Shown in pieces: positions 38,895-42,473 of a DNA stretch of 42,473 nt (its first letter is position 1; the number at the start of each line of letters is the position of its first letter). The position numbers were made by a program, and so were the translations under genes. The stretch comes from Chara braunii (Eukaryota; Streptophyta; Charophyceae; Charales; Characeae), in NCBI GenBank assembly GCA_003427395.1, contig BFEA01000093.1, positions 330,359 to 372,831 on the forward strand. The letters are read 5' to 3'. The notes beneath the pieces were generated by a model. The model saw only the letters and a list, made by a program, of their open reading frames with translations. It was not told where the DNA came from and did not search any database.

Positions 38895-39812
38895 GTGCAC
38901 TTTCCTCGTCCCTCGTCCACATTCTATAAGGAATGTCGGGCGTGGGGTTGCTCGTCACAGCACCCAGAGGAATTGATGAGAGGAGGGTGGGTGGGGTCTC
39001 ATAAGGGAGGCGACAGTTTTGCCCAGATGTATTTTCTGAAGCATGACAGGCTACTACATCCCGAGGACCGTGGGGCCTACACCTCTGAAAAGTTTTCCCT
39101 CTGGTGGTTTATGTGGTTACATTTGGTAGCACCCATCATGCAGTTTATGCGGCAGCACCCATCAACATTGGATCCATCTCATCCCATTAGCATCCCAATC
39201 CATGTTACAAGCCGCCAATGTTTGCGTAATTGGTATTTTTCACTAAAAGGCAAAAGAATAGCACGCCATGTGAGCCGGTCACGCAGTCATGAATTTGAGA
39301 GTACTATGGATTCTTTTCCTCCGGAGTGGCGTGGCAAGCTCCATATGGACTCTGACGAAGCGGGAGGTTGGCGCGGAGTGCTCTGCCCACGTGGTGCGCG
39401 CGTTAGAGTTTCATCTTGCTATCACAGAGTTCACGCGCCAAGCCCCGGGGCACTCAGGACAGGGAAGGTGTGTCACACAACCCTCGAGCTTCGACGTAAG
39501 CTTGAGCACCAGTGGCGTGAACTTATCCTAGGGAAGGGGGAGGAAGAGGTGGGGATGTATCGGGTTGTGAAGTTGTTCCTTATGCATAGCAAGTTCCTAG
39601 AAGTATGTGAACATACCGAACGTGTTGAGCCAACGAACGCTGGAACCCAGCCTCCTTTCCATCGGACACTTGCAACTGTACTTTTGGAAATGGGAAGTGG
39701 AAAGCTCTATTCCAGCTTCCCACGAATGTTTTTGTTGCGTTTCCAAAGGCTGAAGGTTGGACAGTCGACGGAGACAAAGCAAGATGAGAGTCAGAAGAAA
39801 AACAACAAGTAA
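38895..39812 (+). CDS. Longest open frame in the window (305 codons), unknown
   Basis: A continuous ATG-to-TAA frame. The N-terminal third contains a Trp/Met-rich hydrophobic stretch (SLWWFMWLHLVAPIMQFM), the middle is basic, and the end is strongly hydrophilic (STETKQDESQKKNNK). I recognise no family. A frame this long is unlikely by chance at this base composition, so it may be a single-exon gene or a recent transposon ORF. No TATA box or poly(A) signal was confirmed. Bases 39840-40260 downstream are GATCAAG-rich low-complexity sequence. Confidence 0.4.
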   Translation: MHFPRPSSTFYKECRAWGCSSQHPEELMRGGWVGSHKGGDSFAQMYFLKHDRLLHPEDRGAYTSEKFSLWWFMWLHLVAPIMQFMRQHPSTLDPSHPISIPIHVTSRQCLRNWYFSLKGKRIARHVSRSRSHEFESTMDSFPPEWRGKLHMDSDEAGGWRGVLCPRGARVRVSSCYHRVHAPSPGALRTGKVCHTTLELRRKLEHQWRELILGKGEEEVGMYRVVKLFLMHSKFLEVCEHTERVEPTNAGTQPPFHRTLATVLLEMGSGKLYSSFPRMFLLRFQRLKVGQSTETKQDESQKKNNK

Positions 39813-40079
39813 CAAGACCCATCCTGAGTTATATGTCATTGAAGGGCATCAGAATTCTTCGTGATGCAGGGTAGAAGACTCAGAAAAAGAAGACATCGCA
39901 GATGTCAAGAGTGCGATGAAGATTGAGATCTTAATCGTATTGGTTTCAATACCATGACTCTCAGCGATGCGATGGGGGCTAGGAGATTGAGAAAACGAAA
40001 TTGGTGAGTGCGCTACAAAGATTGAAATCCTTATCATTTCGGATCAAGTTCGTGATTGTGCTCAGGTTCAGAATACCGT

Positions 40080-40200
40080 TCAAGAACAGGATCAGGAAGT
40101 GACCAAGATGAGCATCAAGAACAGGACCAAGATCAAGATCATGATCAAGAACGCGTCGAGATCAAGATCGTGTTCGAGTCACCATGATCAAGGACTCCAT
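40080..40200 (+). repeat. Degenerate GATCAAGA-type repeat
   Basis: GATCAAGATC, CATCAAGAAC and CGAGATCAAG variants recur irregularly. It produces a lysine-rich frame of no apparent meaning. No gene is seen in 40200-40700. Confidence 0.6.
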
Positions 40201-40699
40201 CGCGTTGGCGTTCAAGATTGTGCTCGTGCTTGCACTCCTGGGAAATGCTTATCTTCGCTGCATCCTATCAGGCGGGAAAGGCACCAGACCCTCAACAACG
40301 TGGGCAAAATTCCTTATTTCTCTCCTCTGTGTTTGAAAGGTGTTTTGCTGGGTAGTGATCATGATGATGGATGGGGCGATGAGCAGCAATGCCTGTGCAG
40401 CTAGCAGGAGGTTCGATGTATACCTGCTGAGTCAGTCAAAGGTCATCTATTTGATTAAGCAGTGGGTCAGGTGTGTGACAAGCGAAGCTCCGTACCCCAT
40501 GGCTTCATGTATCCTTTGGACTAAGACCCAAAGTAAGCCCTGAAGTACGTATCTTGACTAATTACAGGAACCGGGTTCCATTTTTGAATTTTTGTGGGCC
40601 AATTGCATGCATCTTCTGGGGTTTCCCCTGTCCTTGTTCGAATTAGTCTCACACGACCGATTAGCGACCGAGCGGGAATGTCCCAAGAAATAGTTATTA

Positions 40700-40756
40700 G
40701 AAATCATCATGTAAAAAAGAGAATTGACTCAATTCTCTTTTTTAAATGATGATTTC
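40700..40756. repeat. 57-bp near-perfect palindrome
   Basis: Arms 40700-40727 and 40729-40756 pair over 28 bases with a single mismatch around a one-base centre (GAATTGA C TCAATTC). It would extrude as a cruciform or fold as a loop-less hairpin. Confidence 0.95.
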
Positions 40757-41087
40757 ATTTCGGTTGACAGCAACTTTCATGTTTTTTTTCTTGCATCAGC
40801 GCACACGCGGCAGTTTTTTAATTCTTGCTTGCCACGCAAGCTCGCTCCCCCCTTTGCACGCGCATGCCAGCTTCCTTTCTTGCTGTCCTTCCTCTCAGCG
40901 CACCGCTTCGTAGCCCTTCAAGCCCTTCGTTCGATCCCCTCCCTGTTCTTCGGTCCGATTGATTGGTCGCCCTTTGGGATGGTCGGATCAAGCAGTAAGA
41001 ACGAATTTACGCGTGTGGGTTGAACGGCCACCCCAAGTGAACGAAAACTTCGATTGTCCTACACGCTGGTACACCGCTGCCTTCCAC

Positions 41088-41096
41088 GGTATAAAT
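41088..41096 (+). promoter_or_regulatory. Candidate TATA box
   Basis: GGTATAAATTT lies about 45 bases before the ATG of the short GC3-rich frame. It is the only good TATA-plus-ORF pairing noticed in this part of the window. Confidence 0.35.
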
Positions 41097-41137
41097 TTGG
41101 ACAGCCCCTTCCTCTCATCCTCTTTGATCTCGGTTGC

Positions 41138-41254
41138 AATGTTGCGCGAGCTATGCGTGAAGACCACGGCGCAGAACAGGCTCGACGTGCCCGAGGAACG
41201 GGCAGAGTTATGGCGTGGGGTGCAGTTAGCGGTAGACTCAGGGGTAAGGTAGTC
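41138..41254 (+). CDS. Candidate first exon or small ORF
   Basis: From an ATG at about 41138 the frame reads MLRELCVKTTAQNRLDVPEE followed by RAELWRGVQLAVDSG. Third codon positions are strongly G/C (GTG, AAG, ACC, GCG, CAG, CTC, GAC), unlike surrounding frames. A donor-like GGG/GTAAGG occurs at about 41241, so the remaining VR-stop may be intronic. With the TATA box upstream this is the most gene-like start seen. No domain is recognised. Confidence 0.35.
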
Positions 41255-42190
41255 GGACGGGCTGAGCGGTGGTGGAGACGGGAACAGAGCCAGCGGCAAG
41301 GCCTTGTGGCTATGGTTGGCTTGCGTTCGGTTGGGTTGGTGGCTGTGCACTCGGAATGTCAGCATTGTTGTAATTGTTGAATAGCGAGGGACTCGCTTCT
41401 TCTCCATCGCTGCTTTTTCCAAGTGTCATGTGTGCCTCAGACTAAGTGTGGATACTCAGTCGCATGCATGGTGTTGGTTGTGAGTGTCTATGGATATTGA
41501 ACGCTTCACAGTGAGGAAGTCTACGATGTATGGATGTAGAAAGGCTGGGGGTGCGGTTCTTGGGGTCACTGAGTCTGGGGCGTCTGCTTGCATGCATGAT
41601 TGTGTTGATGCTCTCTGATCCCTGACTAATTGTCGATCCCCACGCCTCACGCGTGTGTGAGATCGTCGTCAACCTTCTTCTCTTCACTCTCGCGCACAAG
41701 CGCCACGAATCAATTTCTCAGTTCACCCGGGAGGGCCGAACGACCGGAGACATCGGGCGTGAGGACTTAGTCAATCCGTCCGGCCTCTCTGCCTCCCGTC
41801 CACACTGTTTTGACAAGGTGACAATTTTGGTTCATGACATCGTGCAGACGCATGAGAGGTGGGAATGGGCAGTGTATGCTAAGTTGAGACTTGTATGAAC
41901 TCGAGGTTTGCTGCTCTAAACGCGAGCACCAGTAACTGCCCATGCTCGAACCCCACATCGATTCGCCATAGCGACCTTCCACCCTTCCCGATCGCAGATG
42001 AAGATGGTCTCTACTGCGATGCGGATGTACGGAGGGCGCTATTGCGGACTGATCGGGTTCACTTTTATAACACTTCCAAAGCGTGTCATATTTCTTCCCA
42101 TCGCTGATTTTGCCTTATACGGACTTAATTTTATTTCCCTGGTCGGCGACCCACGCCACGTGGGAGCCTCGGTTTAGTTGTTGTTGGTGT

Positions 42191-42366
42191 CAGCTGGGAA
42201 ATTCGTGTTCCTCGTGGAGGCTGGTGCTAGGCTACGAAGGGTTCATCCAGTTCTCAGACCTCTCCCGGCGAACTTTCGGAACTGGGTGCCCCCCCTCTCG
42301 CCTCTGCTGGATGACGAGACTTCTAGCCAATCGGATGAACCTCGTAAGCCTGACTCGGACGCTTAG
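42191..42366 (+). CDS. Candidate terminal exon
   Basis: An acceptor-like GTTGTTGTTGGTGTCAG ends near 42190. The following frame reads AGKFVFLVEAGARLRRVHPV, then LPANFRNWVPPLSPLLDDET and ends with SDEPRKPDSDA and TAG at 42364-42366. Composition is protein-like. Upstream frames at 41895-42107 and one starting MKMVSTAMRM at about 41990 may be earlier exons. No family is recognised. Confidence 0.3.
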
Positions 42367-42410
42367 GGCGTCCATTATCTCCTTGCCCCCCTGAGAAGGA
42401 TGGCGTGAAC

Positions 42411-42448
42411 CTTTTTTTTTTTTTTTTTTTTGTTTTTCTTTTTTTTTG
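42411..42448 (-). repeat. Interrupted poly(T), possible A tail of a minus-strand retroposon
   Basis: T-run of about 21 followed by GTTTTTCTTTTTTTTTG. The window ends 25 bases later, so the insertion cannot be delimited. Confidence 0.5.
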
Positions 42449-42473
42449 TCACAAGTCCCAAACAATCCCTCGT

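Overview
This 42.5 kb window is eukaryotic nuclear DNA from a repeat-rich genome, almost certainly of the green-plant lineage. The best lineage marker is a U2 snRNA copy (minus strand, about 32014-32238) whose 5' end, stem-loop IIa and stem-loop IIb resemble plant U2 more than animal U2. L1-type LINE domains, A-tailed retroposons, long foldback elements and the lack of any compact gene organisation all fit a large plant or streptophyte-alga genome. I cannot name the species. There are no bacterial operons, CRISPR arrays, rRNA genes or convincing functional tRNA genes.

No intact, confidently identified protein gene is present. What can be read with confidence is mobile DNA, mostly dead. Region 1-9400 holds hairpin-rich and tRNA-like sequence, two copies of a gag-type N-terminal module (835-1046 plus; 9175-9370 minus, followed by a stop-riddled gag at 8300-9172), and three degenerate tandem arrays (2850-3420, 3690-4310, 7387-8075). 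Region 9800-14800 holds foldback elements of one family (9826-10127 half copy, 10494-10985, 14214-14759; another half copy at 1047-1302), an unrelated foldback (12511-12806), a TIR element (11735-12135), an assembly gap (12213-12258), and a Penelope-like reverse transcriptase interrupted by one foldback. Region 15600-21660 is one decayed minus-strand LINE with ORF1, endonuclease and reverse transcriptase remnants. Region 22330-23245 is a TIR element carrying a 355-bp tandem duplication.

Regions 23821-26208 and 34141-37410 are two large A-tailed retroposons, each flanked by a target-site duplication and each ending in the same approximately 45-bp core. Solo or partial cores lie near 23440, 26735 and 31840. 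Between them are a second LINE endonuclease fragment (26829-27430), a 465-bp tandem duplication (28740-29662), a GC-rich minisatellite (30480-30750), and a U2 retrocopy bounded by 18-bp direct repeats and an A tail. Two 105-bp pogo/Tc1-like MITEs sit at 33294 and 37901. The right end (37.6-42.4 kb) has the most gene-like open frames: a 305-codon ORF, a possible C48-protease-like piece, and a TATA-preceded GC3-rich short ORF at 41089-41243. None could be given a function.

The elements appear linked. The LINEs are a plausible source of the machinery that moved the U2 copy and the A-tailed retroposons. Foldbacks have landed inside older retroelements (gag, Penelope-like RT), giving a nested insertion history.
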